Below, in pieces: positions 1 through 7,065 of a DNA stretch of 16,988 nt. A program made the translations under genes and the position numbers. The DNA comes from Nitrosomonas sp. (GTDB lineage: Bacteria > Pseudomonadota > Gammaproteobacteria > Burkholderiales > Nitrosomonadaceae): assembly GCA_021774205.1 (NCBI GenBank), contig JAJFJI010000209.1, forward strand, positions 1 through 16,988. The letters are read 5' to 3'. A model generated the notes under the pieces. That model ran no database searches. It had not been told where the DNA came from and saw nothing but the letters and a program-made list of their open reading frames with translations. How positions within the stretch are numbered: position 1 is the stretch's first letter; the number at the start of each line of letters is the position of its first letter.

Positions 1-734
1 GTAACAAGATAACTAAAATACATATGACGAGCGACATGCCATTTTTCTGACCATGTAGGGGGCTGCCAGTCATCGCTTCCTGGTATATTGCGCAACCCAT
101 GCAAATGCTTAACCAGTCCGCGCAGCGCCAGCGCGCCGCCAGCTATCGATGCCACTATTTCGGCAAGTACAACATGATGTAGATGAACTGCTCCCTGAAC
201 CGCTGCAATACACAGCAGCAACAACAAGGTCAGATTTCTCGCTATTTGACTGATTTGTGCCTGGCCTTGTTGTAATAATGGTGAGAGCGCATTTAACCTG
301 AGATGGATTCCAAGTCCTTCTAATAGCAGAACCAGAAGATAAAGTCTTGCTACATTCGTATATTGTTCGATGTTAAGGGACTGTAGCAGCCATGGCATCG
401 CCATGAATAATAACAGTGTGCCTGCAGCGAGAAGCAGGCTGATTAGGATAAAGATTTGCCGCACGAAGTGCGTCAGCGTTTTTCCGCTGGCATACAAGCG
501 AAATTCTGGTAAAAAGCGTCCCAGCGTAAACGGCAGCCCAAGCGCTGTAATGATAATTGTAAGCTCCATCCCCACTGTCAATGTAATATAAACACCATAC
601 TCTTCCACTGGCAGCAACCGGACCAGCAAAAGCAGGATGGCAAAGGTAAGCAGCGCAGAGACGACTTTGCCGGAGAGAAAGTGCATGGTACTGCGCTTTA
701 GCGCCGCGATGGAATAGGGTGATGAGCTACTCAT
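1..734 (-). CDS. Polysaccharide flippase (Wzx/PST-like), partial, 5' part only
   Basis: The minus strand is open from an ATG at 732-734 to the window edge, about 244 codons with no stop. The protein begins MSSSSPYSIAALKRSTMHF and continues with alternating hydrophobic helices (LLTFAILLLLVRLLPVEEYG, ITALGLPFTLGRFLPEF, IFILISLLLAAGTLLLF). A first helix followed by a 'LLPVEEYGVY' turn is typical of MATE-superfamily PST/Wzx proteins, which flip undecaprenyl-linked polysaccharide repeat units across the inner membrane. The start codon lies inside the 3' end of the upstream polymerase-like gene (shared ATGAGTAG, 8-bp overlap), so the two are probably translationally coupled. The C-terminal half lies outside the window. 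The family call rests on N-terminal topology and neighbourhood; another multi-pass polysaccharide transporter is possible. Confidence 0.75.
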   Translation of the reverse strand, partial: MSSSSPYSIAALKRSTMHFLSGKVVSALLTFAILLLLVRLLPVEEYGVYITLTVGMELTIIITALGLPFTLGRFLPEFRLYASGKTLTHFVRQIFILISLLLAAGTLLLFMAMPWLLQSLNIEQYTNVARLYLLVLLLEGLGIHLRLNALSPLLQQGQAQISQIARNLTLLLLLCIAAVQGAVHLHHVVLAEIVASIAGGALALRGLVKHLHGLRNIPGSDDWQPPTWSEKWHVARHMYFSYLV

Positions 735-2223
735 GGGGCAGGTTATCGCTTTTTGTAAAAGCATGCTGGCGATACAGCCAGGACAAATAACCCAGCATCA
801 TGGCAAACACAATCTGGATACTTGGCGTCTCCATCATCGATTGCCGGTAAAACAGGAAGAAGCCAAACAGCATCAAAGCCACCTGAAGTGCTTTGGCATC
901 AGCTCGTATGATTGGTGTGGAGGACTCTCTTCGTAATCGACCAGCGCAGCGCCAGGCCGAGACAAAAACGGCGACGAACAAACCAAATCCAAATATACCC
1001 ATTTCCCAGAGCAGGGTTGAAGATGCTGTCAAATTGATGCCATGCTTAGGATAACGCATGGCTACATGGCCACCGGTTTCGGTGTGTGCACTTCCCAGAC
1101 CGCTTCCGAGCACAAAAGAAACTGGATCATGGGTGCCCTGACGTTCTGCCCAGAAAGTCAACACTGTGGTGCGGTTAAGGTGAAAATCAGCATATCCACT
1201 TCCTTGAACATTGTAGCCGATAGTCTCGTCGACTAGCGCATCGATGCTCTTATGTTCAGTCATGCTTAGATATGCATAAGCCAAGGCAACAATGAAAATC
1301 ATGCCAATAAGCAGAATAATCAGTCCGTAAAGCGGTCGGGTGATTAGTTCCCGACGGTAAAGCACGAGAAGTGCCAGTGGAATCATTACAATAACCACTT
1401 TAGTTTCCCCTAGAAACAGTGGCGCTAAAATAACTGGCATCATTAACAGGAAACGTGGCAAGGTGACTAGCTTCTCCTGAAACCGCGTAAACAGGAAAGC
1501 CGCTATGATAATAAGGAAAGCAGCCATCTCTCCATTGCTGCCCCCTTGAAAAAGGTTTGCCTCAAAGGTTCCAGCAACAACGTCGATCGGTATCAGGCCG
1601 GGAACATAATGGACCATTCCTTCCCGAATAGGAACAAAAACGAGGACTTGGTGAATGACAAACGGCAATTGCACCAATGCCGTGATTACAACAAGTACTC
1701 GCCAACGGTGGATGTTGTGCTCATCAAAAGCAAGCCAGCACAAGGCGAATATTAGTCCCCACATCTGGAAGTAGCGTTTAAAGCCGCCGGTGAACTCAAC
1801 AACCGAATTCCATTGGATGAGCGAGTTGAGTAGTGCATAAGCAAGAAATCCAAGAGCTAGCCAGATAAAGGCAGGGGTGTTTTGTCTTATGCTCGGCGTT
1901 GTTACGGTTTTTAAAATCGCTAGGAGCAATAGGAAGAAGCCAAGCATCGAAACCCCCCACGCTGCTTTTTGAGCTAACTCATCAGATATATAGAGTGGGA
2001 GATTGCCTTGCACTAACAAACCGAGTGATAAAACTAGCCACATGATCCACGCGGGCCGTGTCATCAAACCGGCGCCTACAAGGATAGCCACAGAAAAAAT
2101 AACGAGTATCGGGTGAGCCGTAACCGACACCAAGCCAAAAAGAATCGCCGCTAATACCCCTGCAAAAACGATGGCAAGGGATATGTACCAATCGCTTGGT
2201 TTGTTAATCGAAGGACTCGTCAT
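727..2223 (-). CDS. O-antigen polymerase/ligase-like membrane protein (Wzy/WaaL-type)
   Basis: This 498-residue protein has about eleven or twelve predicted membrane helices, for example around residues 14-33, 38-53, 58-72, 88-105, 118-135, 152-165, 233-246, 257-284, 298-319, 405-424 and 446-482. A long hydrophilic loop (about 320-400) before the last helices carries a GSGLGS stretch. Helix pattern plus one large late periplasmic loop is the signature of the O-antigen polymerase/ligase superfamily (PF04932-like), which joins polysaccharide units or attaches them to lipid A. Sequence alone does not separate polymerase from ligase. The gene overlaps a flippase by 8 bp, and a polymerase next to a flippase fits a Wzx/Wzy-dependent exopolysaccharide pathway. 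The ribosome binding site is weak. Confidence 0.75.
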   Translation of the reverse strand: MTSPSINKPSDWYISLAIVFAGVLAAILFGLVSVTAHPILVIFSVAILVGAGLMTRPAWIMWLVLSLGLLVQGNLPLYISDELAQKAAWGVSMLGFFLLLLAILKTVTTPSIRQNTPAFIWLALGFLAYALLNSLIQWNSVVEFTGGFKRYFQMWGLIFALCWLAFDEHNIHRWRVLVVITALVQLPFVIHQVLVFVPIREGMVHYVPGLIPIDVVAGTFEANLFQGGSNGEMAAFLIIIAAFLFTRFQEKLVTLPRFLLMMPVILAPLFLGETKVVIVMIPLALLVLYRRELITRPLYGLIILLIGMIFIVALAYAYLSMTEHKSIDALVDETIGYNVQGSGYADFHLNRTTVLTFWAERQGTHDPVSFVLGSGLGSAHTETGGHVAMRYPKHGINLTASSTLLWEMGIFGFGLFVAVFVSAWRCAGRLRRESSTPIIRADAKALQVALMLFGFFLFYRQSMMETPSIQIVFAMMLGYLSWLYRQHAFTKSDNLPHE

Positions 2224-2455
2224 ATTGATAGCATTAGTGTGTTTATGATTCAGGAGTTCCGGTCAGCCTGCTACGCGCTTTAGCGCAGATTCCTGATAAC
2301 AAGTTCTGGATAAACATTGCTTGAAGCTGGTAAGCTTGATTTTTTATCAGGATCAATTGGAAGCGCCTGTACCAATAATAAAATTCCAAACGACACAGGC
2401 ATACAAGAGATAATTATCAATTCCAATATTAAATCTAATTTTAATCCGATTAAGC

Positions 2456-2485
2456 TTGAATATAAGTGTTTTTGAAGCTTATATT
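2456..2485 (+). promoter_or_regulatory. Possible promoter before a degraded gene
   Basis: TTGAAT at 2456-2461 and TATATT at 2480-2485 are 18 bp apart and precede a strong GGAGG at 2501-2505 with ATGATG at 2508-2513. The region also folds weakly: AATATAAG (2459-2466) and CTTATATT (2478-2485) are inverted repeats with an 11-base loop. The reading frame that follows stops after eight codons, so if this promoter was ever real its gene is gone. Confidence 0.25.
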
Positions 2486-2507
2486 ATCATTTGCACGTTT
2501 GGAGGTT

Positions 2508-2662
2508 ATGATGAATTTTATAAGCGTAGGCTGAGGCACTTGTGATCAGGGAAATTCGTTAAAGATGCGACAGAAAGTGAGTTCGTGAGGAACATCATTG
2601 ATTTGTCCCTAGCCATAACAACACAAATATGTCTTAATGTTATGTCACAGTATATATTGTGA
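2508..2662 (+). pseudogene. Possible remnant of an EAL-domain (cyclic-di-GMP phosphodiesterase-like) gene
   Basis: A good Shine-Dalgarno sequence (GGAGG at 2501-2505) leads into ATGATG, but the frame stops at 2532-2534 after MMNFISVG. A short distance downstream another frame is open from 2546 to a TGA at 2660-2662 and encodes SGKFVKDATESEFVRNIIDL and then SLAITTQICLN. The first 20 residues resemble the EAL-domain segment that normally reads like 'KIDGxFVxD...VRxIIxLAHxLG'. The resemblance covers only about 22 residues, with no flanking EAL motif, so this may be chance or a relic after a large internal deletion. Confidence 0.25.
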
Positions 2663-2928
2663 ATAGCTTTGCTAGAGGTTCTTTACGCTTATACTTTTTA
2701 TTTGTGGTATAACTACAGAAGTCTCATGTATATCTTTGTTTTTCTTTGTGGAGTAGCTCGTATTTATTATAAATGGAATATTCTTTTCGAGATCCACCGC
2801 CGCCGCGAAACATATGCTATCTCAACTAAGACTATATCATAGCCGTTTGCAAAACACACCAACGTTGAGGCAATTTGTACTTTAACGATTTGACCATGAA
2901 ACGAGAGGGAAGGGGATATTGGAATCCC
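2663..2928. other. Gene-free stretch
   Basis: No coding frame, RNA gene or convincing repeat was seen between the possible EAL relic and the 3' end of rluD. The stretch is AT-rich and has stops in all frames at short intervals. It ends in the weak hairpin listed separately. Confidence 0.5.
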
Positions 2929-2930
2929 TC
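2905..2930 (-). terminator. Weak hairpin at the 3' end of rluD
   Basis: GAGGGA at 2905-2910 can pair with TCCCTC at 2925-2930 (alternatively GGGAT 2913-2917 with ATCCC 2924-2928), overlapping the rluD stop codon. On the minus strand the stem is followed by TCGTTT, not a proper U-tract, so it is only a weak terminator candidate. Confidence 0.25.
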
Positions 2931-3855
2931 AACAATGTTGCCGCAATGTTTGCAGTAATGCGCTCATGTCATCAGGTAATGCTGCTTCCCAACTCATGAT
3001 CTTGTCGTTTTTTGGGTGAGCAAGTTCCAATTGTTGTGCATGTAATGCTTGCCTGGGAAAAATTGTTAGCAACTGTCCAATTTCTTGATTTATTTTTTTT
3101 GGTTTGCCACCGTAAACAGGATCACCTGCCAGTGGATGGCCAATTTTATGCATATGGACACGAATTTGATGGGTTCGGCCCGTTTCCAAGCTGCATTGAA
3201 GTAAGGTGCAGCCGTCAAATTGCTCCAGAATCTGATAATGGGTGCGTGCCGGCTTTCCTTTTTTGATAACTGCCATTTTGGTGCGTTGTACCGGATGTCG
3301 TCCTATTGGCTGATCGACGGTGCCGTTTTGCGTAACTTGGCCCAACACCAGCGCCAAATAATTCCGTTTTACCTGATGTTGTTGCAATTGCCGTATCAGA
3401 TTTATTTGTGCATCGATGGTTTTTGCCACGACCAGCAGTCCACTGGTGTCTTTGTCCAGCCGATGAACAATACCTGCGCGGGGTATATAGCTAAGTTGCG
3501 CCGCATGATGCAGCAGGGCGTTCAACATTGTTCCTTGCCAATTACCGTTACCAGGATGAACGACCATTCCGGCTGGTTTGTTAATGATTAACAGGAAATC
3601 ATCTTCGTAAATGATGTTAAGTCGAATGGCTTCGGCCGCGAATTGGGGATTAGCGGAAAGATTCTTTGGATTAATCCAAATTTGTTCGTTCCCCCATACT
3701 TTTTGTTTAGAATTGACTGCTTTGCCATCTAACGTTATCCGTTTTTGTGAAATCCATAGCTGCAGACGGCTGCGCGACCAGTTGGGGAACAATTGCGCCA
3801 AAGCCTGGTCAAGACGTAGACCGGCGTAGCTATTCGGGATAGTGACATCGACCAT
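2929..3855 (-). CDS. rluD: 23S rRNA pseudouridine synthase RluD (RluA family)
   Basis: This protein converts uridines of helix 69 in 23S rRNA (positions 1911, 1915 and 1917 in E. coli) to pseudouridine, aiding late 50S assembly. From the chosen start it has 308 residues: an N-terminal S4 RNA-binding domain (LRLDQALAQLFPNWSRSRLQ onward) and then the RluA catalytic domain. The family motif HRLDKDTSG holds the catalytic aspartate at about residue 134, and HPLAGDPVYGG lies near the C-terminus. The frame extends to an ATG at 3942, but the extra 29 residues do not resemble the family, and that extension overlaps the bamD start and a TATAAT box. The ATG at 3853-3855 puts the protein (MVDVTIPNSYAGLRLDQ) in register with E. 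coli RluD. Divergent rluD and bamD/comL genes are usual in betaproteobacteria. Confidence 0.93.
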   Translation of the reverse strand: MVDVTIPNSYAGLRLDQALAQLFPNWSRSRLQLWISQKRITLDGKAVNSKQKVWGNEQIWINPKNLSANPQFAAEAIRLNIIYEDDFLLIINKPAGMVVHPGNGNWQGTMLNALLHHAAQLSYIPRAGIVHRLDKDTSGLLVVAKTIDAQINLIRQLQQHQVKRNYLALVLGQVTQNGTVDQPIGRHPVQRTKMAVIKKGKPARTHYQILEQFDGCTLLQCSLETGRTHQIRVHMHKIGHPLAGDPVYGGKPKKINQEIGQLLTIFPRQALHAQQLELAHPKNDKIMSWEAALPDDMSALLQTLRQHC

Positions 3856-3876
3856 GGTTTCGTTCAATTCACCCGA

Positions 3877-3905
3877 TTCGTGCAGTGCCGTGTTTGCGTT
3901 ATAAT
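3877..3905 (+). promoter_or_regulatory. Candidate bamD promoter
   Basis: A perfect TATAAT at 3900-3905 has a weak -35 (TTCGTG, 3877-3882) 17 bp upstream and lies about 35 bp before the bamD ATG. It sits in the region between the preferred rluD start (3855) and bamD, which supports the shorter rluD start. Confidence 0.45.
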
Positions 3906-3940
3906 TTATCAATTCTTTTGCGTCTTTTGTGGGTTTTATC

Positions 3941-4744
3941 ATGTTGCGTTATTCAATTTTGTTACTCGTGTTGGCATTATCCGCTTGTGGCATAATGCCA
4001 GAACAGAAGGAAGAAACCAAAGATTGGTCGGCCCAAAAATTCTACACTGAAGCCAAGGAAAAACTGAGCGATGGCAATTATTCCGCCGCCATAGCATTAT
4101 TTGAATCTTTGGAGGCGCGTTTTCCTTATGGCCGTTTTGCGCAGCAAGCGCAGCTTGAAACGGCTTATGCTTATTATAAGGATCAGGAACAGGCATCCGC
4201 CATTGCCGCAGCTGACCGGTTTATCAAGTTACACCCAAATCATGCAAACGTTGATTATGCCTATTATCTCAAGGGATTGGCTAATTTCAATGATAATTGG
4301 GGTATTATGAGTTATGTGATGCAGGGCGTCCTTAAGCAGGACATGAGTGAGCGGGACTCAAAGGCTTCCCGCGAATCCTTTGAACATTTCAGGATATTGG
4401 TGACGCGTTATCCTGACAGTAAATATGCTCCGGATGCCAGACAGCGTATGGCCCATTTGATTAATGTGGTAGCCATGAGTGAGATTTATGTGGCGCGTTA
4501 TTATATGAAGCGGAAAGCTTACATTGCTGCCGCTAATCGGGCGCAGTTTGCGCTGCGTGAATACCCGACGACACCAGCAACGGAAGAAGCGCTGTTCATT
4601 ATGGTAAAAGCCTACGACCTGTTGGGCTTGGATGATTTACGGGATGATGCCGAGCGTGTTTTGCAGCAGAATTTTCCTGATAGTTCGCATCTTGCGGGTT
4701 ACCACCCAATTGAAGATGTGTCCTGGTGGAAAAGACTCTGGTAA
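3941..4744 (+). CDS. bamD: Outer membrane assembly lipoprotein BamD (ComL)
   Basis: BamD is the essential lipoprotein of the BAM complex that inserts beta-barrel proteins into the outer membrane. The 267-residue protein starts with a lipoprotein signal peptide (MLRYSILLLVLALSAC; lipobox LSAC, lipidated Cys16), followed by about five TPR-like repeats. Recognisable family segments are AALFESLEARFP-like 'AIALFESLEARFPYG', 'AYYKDQEQASAIAAADRFIK', 'LHPNHANVDYAYYLKGL' and 'SERDSKASRESFEHFRILV', and the length is normal. An upstream in-frame ATG at 3929 would add only four residues (MGFI) before a good lipoprotein signal, so the ATG at 3941 is preferred. The gene is divergent from rluD and converges on the stress-protein gene with a 10-bp gap. 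Confidence 0.95.
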   Translation: MLRYSILLLVLALSACGIMPEQKEETKDWSAQKFYTEAKEKLSDGNYSAAIALFESLEARFPYGRFAQQAQLETAYAYYKDQEQASAIAAADRFIKLHPNHANVDYAYYLKGLANFNDNWGIMSYVMQGVLKQDMSERDSKASRESFEHFRILVTRYPDSKYAPDARQRMAHLINVVAMSEIYVARYYMKRKAYIAAANRAQFALREYPTTPATEEALFIMVKAYDLLGLDDLRDDAERVLQQNFPDSSHLAGYHPIEDVSWWKRLW

Positions 4745-4754
4745 TCCGTCAAAG

Positions 4755-5210
4755 CTAAGACATTTCCCCTTCTTCTTGCAAACGAATGGCGAGTACGTCG
4801 CATTTAGCATAATGTAAAACACCATTCGCTGTCGAACCCAACAACAATGCGAGGCCGTGTCGACCATGTGAACCAACAACAATCAAGTCAATATGATATT
4901 CCTCGGCAAACTGGGCAATTTCCTGTTTCGGTTCTCCCCAGACCAGCCATCGGTGGCATGAGCTAACGCCAAGCTGGTCAGCAATTTTTGTTAAATTATT
5001 TTTTTCAGTTTCCAGTGATTCATTGGATGTCAGTTGATCCAGTGGAATAATCGTTCCATAAGCAGTATCTGGCATCGGGATATTATCCAGCACATGGATA
5101 ATACTTAATTCTGCTTTAAATGTTTCTGTCAAATGTTTTGCTTTTTGTGCCACATAATGATCATCTGTTGAGAAATCAACGGCCAGCAAAATATTCCTAT
5201 ATTCATTCAT
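4755..5210 (-). CDS. Universal stress protein, UspA family
   Basis: This is a single 151-residue Usp domain. It opens with YRNILLAVDFS (first strand and nucleotide-binding Asp12) and ends with the phosphate-binding loop VVGSHGRHGLALLLGSTANG at 111-130, followed by the terminal strand CDVLAIR. The G-S-H-G...G-S loop indicates the ATP-binding subclass, typical of small cytoplasmic Usp proteins that help cells survive starvation or stress; no specific ligand can be named. The Shine-Dalgarno is good (AGGAAATAAAGT before the ATG). It lies 27 bp downstream of the broken AIM24-like gene on the same strand and was probably co-transcribed with it. Confidence 0.9.
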   Translation of the reverse strand: MNEYRNILLAVDFSTDDHYVAQKAKHLTETFKAELSIIHVLDNIPMPDTAYGTIIPLDQLTSNESLETEKNNLTKIADQLGVSSCHRWLVWGEPKQEIAQFAEEYHIDLIVVGSHGRHGLALLLGSTANGVLHYAKCDVLAIRLQEEGEMS

Positions 5211-5237
5211 ACTTTATTTCCTGTGGTTACCACGAAT

Positions 5238-5972
5238 TTATTCCTCGCCTTGTGTGCTGCTGAAAGAATAGCTCATTACTCTCTCCGCAAGTCTTGAGAA
5301 TGGCTTGCTTTGGATCCATACTGAGCCTGATCCGGAAAGCGTTGCTAAGAAAAGCCCTTCTCCGCCAAAAAACATACTTTCTAATCTACCGTTCATTTCA
5401 ATGTTGTAGTCAATATCGCCACAGAATCCAGCCAGACAGCCTGTATCCATACGTAACGTTTCATTATTAAGTGTTTTCTAGATGACGGTGCCACCCGTAT
5501 GTATAAATGCCATGCCGTCACCTCGTAAACGCTGGAGTATGAAGCCTTCCCCACCAAAAAAGACAGCACCCAGTTTTTTATGGAAGGCAATATTAACCTG
5601 GGTACCTAATGCAGCGGCCAGAAATGAATCTTTTTGACGTATAATTTCTTCTTCCAGTTGCGCTAGATTAAGGAAAATTACAGAACCTGGAAAAGATGCC
5701 GCAAAAGTAACATGACGTTTTTGGTTGTTTTCATTAGTAAAATGGGCCAGAAAGACAGACTCACCGGTTAACACATGTTTACCCAGGCCGAATAGTTTAC
5801 CCATCACGCCACTGCTTTATCCGTCGCCGAATTTGGTTTCAAAGCAAATATCCTGTTCCAGATATGTCATAGTGCCCGCTTCGGCATTAACTGCTTCATC
5901 CGGGTCAAGCGCTATTTCGACTATTTGAATATCATGACCAATGATTTTGTAATCAACTTTATAACAACGCAT
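5238..5972 (-). pseudogene. AIM24/TIGR00266-family protein gene interrupted by two in-frame stops
   Basis: One reading frame from an ATG at 5970-5972 to a TAA at 5238-5240 encodes 244 positions that match the AIM24/TIGR00266 family (trp-RNA-binding-attenuation-like beta fold, function unclear) from end to end. Recognisable blocks are the N-terminal YKIIGHDIQIVEIALDPDEA, then GKLFGLGKHVLTGESVFLAH, KKLGAVFFGGEGFILQRLRG, ETLRMDTGCLAGF, and FFGGEGLFLATLSGSG with the terminal QSKPFSRLAERV. Two stops interrupt it: TAA at 5817-5819 (codon 52, after FGDG) and TAG at 5478-5480 (codon 165, after TGGTVI). There is no frameshift and the flanking codons look constrained. Either this is a recent nonsense-inactivated gene, or sequencing errors or stop readthrough are involved. 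The pieces 5478-5807 and 5238-5450 could otherwise be miscalled as separate small genes. Confidence 0.8.
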
Positions 5973-6038
5973 ATGTTTGTCTTGTTTTTGCGATAAAGAG
6001 CGCGCGTAAATTATCTTCAGCGTATTGCTAATTGAATA

Positions 6039-6085
6039 GTTACAAAATTTCCAAAAATAAGCAACTGGTTCGAAATTTTGTTAAC
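6039..6085. repeat. AT-rich inverted repeat at the 3' end of the hydrolase gene
   Basis: ACAAAATTTC (6042-6051) and GAAATTTTGT (6072-6081) are perfect 10-bp inverted repeats separated by 20 bases. With one bulged base the arms extend to GTTA-CAAAATTTC (from 6039) and GAAATTTTGTTAAC (to 6085). The right arm overlaps the hydrolase TAA. No T-run follows on the minus strand, so it is not a classical terminator; it could protect the 3' end of the mRNA or bind a regulator. Confidence 0.5.
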
Positions 6086-6941
6086 GTAAATTTTCATGCA
6101 AGAAAGCCGAAATACGATTTTCATAGGTTCTTCCGGCGTAACTGTGCATATTGAAATGCCCGGCACCTGGAATAATCCAGATTTCCTTGGGATCACGGGC
6201 AGCTGCAAACAGACGTTCAGTTTCAGGTAATGTCGTGTGCGCATCGTTGGTGCCGGAAATCAGCAGTAACGGGGTATTGAGATTATCAATTTTTGCAATC
6301 GGACTTAATTCATCGGTAGGAATATCCAGATAAAAAGAAAACTGGAACAGTATCAGCGGTAGCAATACAGATCCATATTCGCCAAAATGGAGTTTGAGCC
6401 GGTTCTCTACGGCTTCTTCTATTGTTGGATGGAGGGATTCAAGTACAACGGCATCCAGCTTTAAGGTGTGTTTTGCCAGAACGATGGATGCCGCACCCAA
6501 GGAAACGCCAATGGCGCCAATTCGCTCAAGGGGGAAAGTTTTTCTGAGAAAAGCGACAGCGGCTTCAATGCTTTCAGATTCACGTGCGCCAAAAGTGATT
6601 CGCTTGCCAGGCGATTCGCCATGCGCTTGCAAATCAATAAGTAGGACACTATAGCCTTGTTCATTCAGAAATCTGGCCCGGCTGAGCATTTCAAGTCGAT
6701 TACTTCGTATCGAGTGGGCAAGGAGAACGACGCCATGGCCGGGATCGCCATATACCAACCAACCGTGGACAGGGGATTCGGAATTAACAGGGAATTGAAC
6801 CGGTTCAGCTGGAAAATCGGTCGATAGTGTTCCAACCGCCGTCGACGCAGGTCCTGTCAATAATTGGCCAACAGCAAAAAAACTGATGATAATTGCTGCT
6901 GTAATAGACAGGATTTGGACAAGAAACCAACGTGACGACAT
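6081..6941 (-). CDS. Membrane-anchored alpha/beta hydrolase
   Basis: The 286-residue protein has an N-terminal membrane anchor (about residues 5-30) followed by an alpha/beta-hydrolase domain with its active site probably outside the cytoplasm. The nucleophile elbow GVSLGAAS supplies Ser147, GTNDAHT gives the acid Asp233, and GAGHFN gives His262. The segment before the elbow (VVLLAHSIRSNR) replaces the usual HG oxyanion motif with HS. This family (serine aminopeptidase / BD-FAE-like, often annotated YfhR or YqkD-like) includes esterases and peptidases; the substrate cannot be read from sequence. A TTG at 6948-6950 could add three residues, but the ATG at 6939-6941 is preferred; neither has a good ribosome binding site. 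It lies downstream of the ATP-grasp operon with a 124-bp gap. Confidence 0.85.
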   Translation of the reverse strand: MSSRWFLVQILSITAAIIISFFAVGQLLTGPASTAVGTLSTDFPAEPVQFPVNSESPVHGWLVYGDPGHGVVLLAHSIRSNRLEMLSRARFLNEQGYSVLLIDLQAHGESPGKRITFGARESESIEAAVAFLRKTFPLERIGAIGVSLGAASIVLAKHTLKLDAVVLESLHPTIEEAVENRLKLHFGEYGSVLLPLILFQFSFYLDIPTDELSPIAKIDNLNTPLLLISGTNDAHTTLPETERLFAAARDPKEIWIIPGAGHFNMHSYAGRTYENRISAFLHENLR

Positions 6942-7065
6942 TTTAGTCAATAAATGAAGTTGCTCTGAAACAGAAAAAATGTGAAACCTAGCATGCCTTT
7001 AACTTGATATTTACGGAAACAAGTAGCTTTTCAGTGTTACTGGCAGGTTTTACTATAACCTTACC

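Noticed and set aside
2508..2600. TGA at 2532-2534 read as selenocysteine to extend the short frame
   Set aside because: The extension ends at another TGA after about 17 codons, has no recognisable selenoprotein motif, and no SECIS-like hairpin was evident just downstream.
2224..2928. Sigma-54 (-24/-12) promoter as seen upstream of some exopolysaccharide genes
   Set aside because: No GG-N10-GC with the TGGCAC/TTGC pattern was found on either strand in this gap.
3220..3591. 123-codon plus-strand frame inside rluD
   Set aside because: It lies wholly antisense to a well-conserved gene, has no ribosome site and no family resemblance.
5393..5590. A 65-codon minus-strand frame overlapping the AIM24-like region
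   Set aside because: It is out of frame with the conserved family sequence, which continues unbroken apart from two stops in the other frame, so it is a shadow frame and not evidence of a frameshift.
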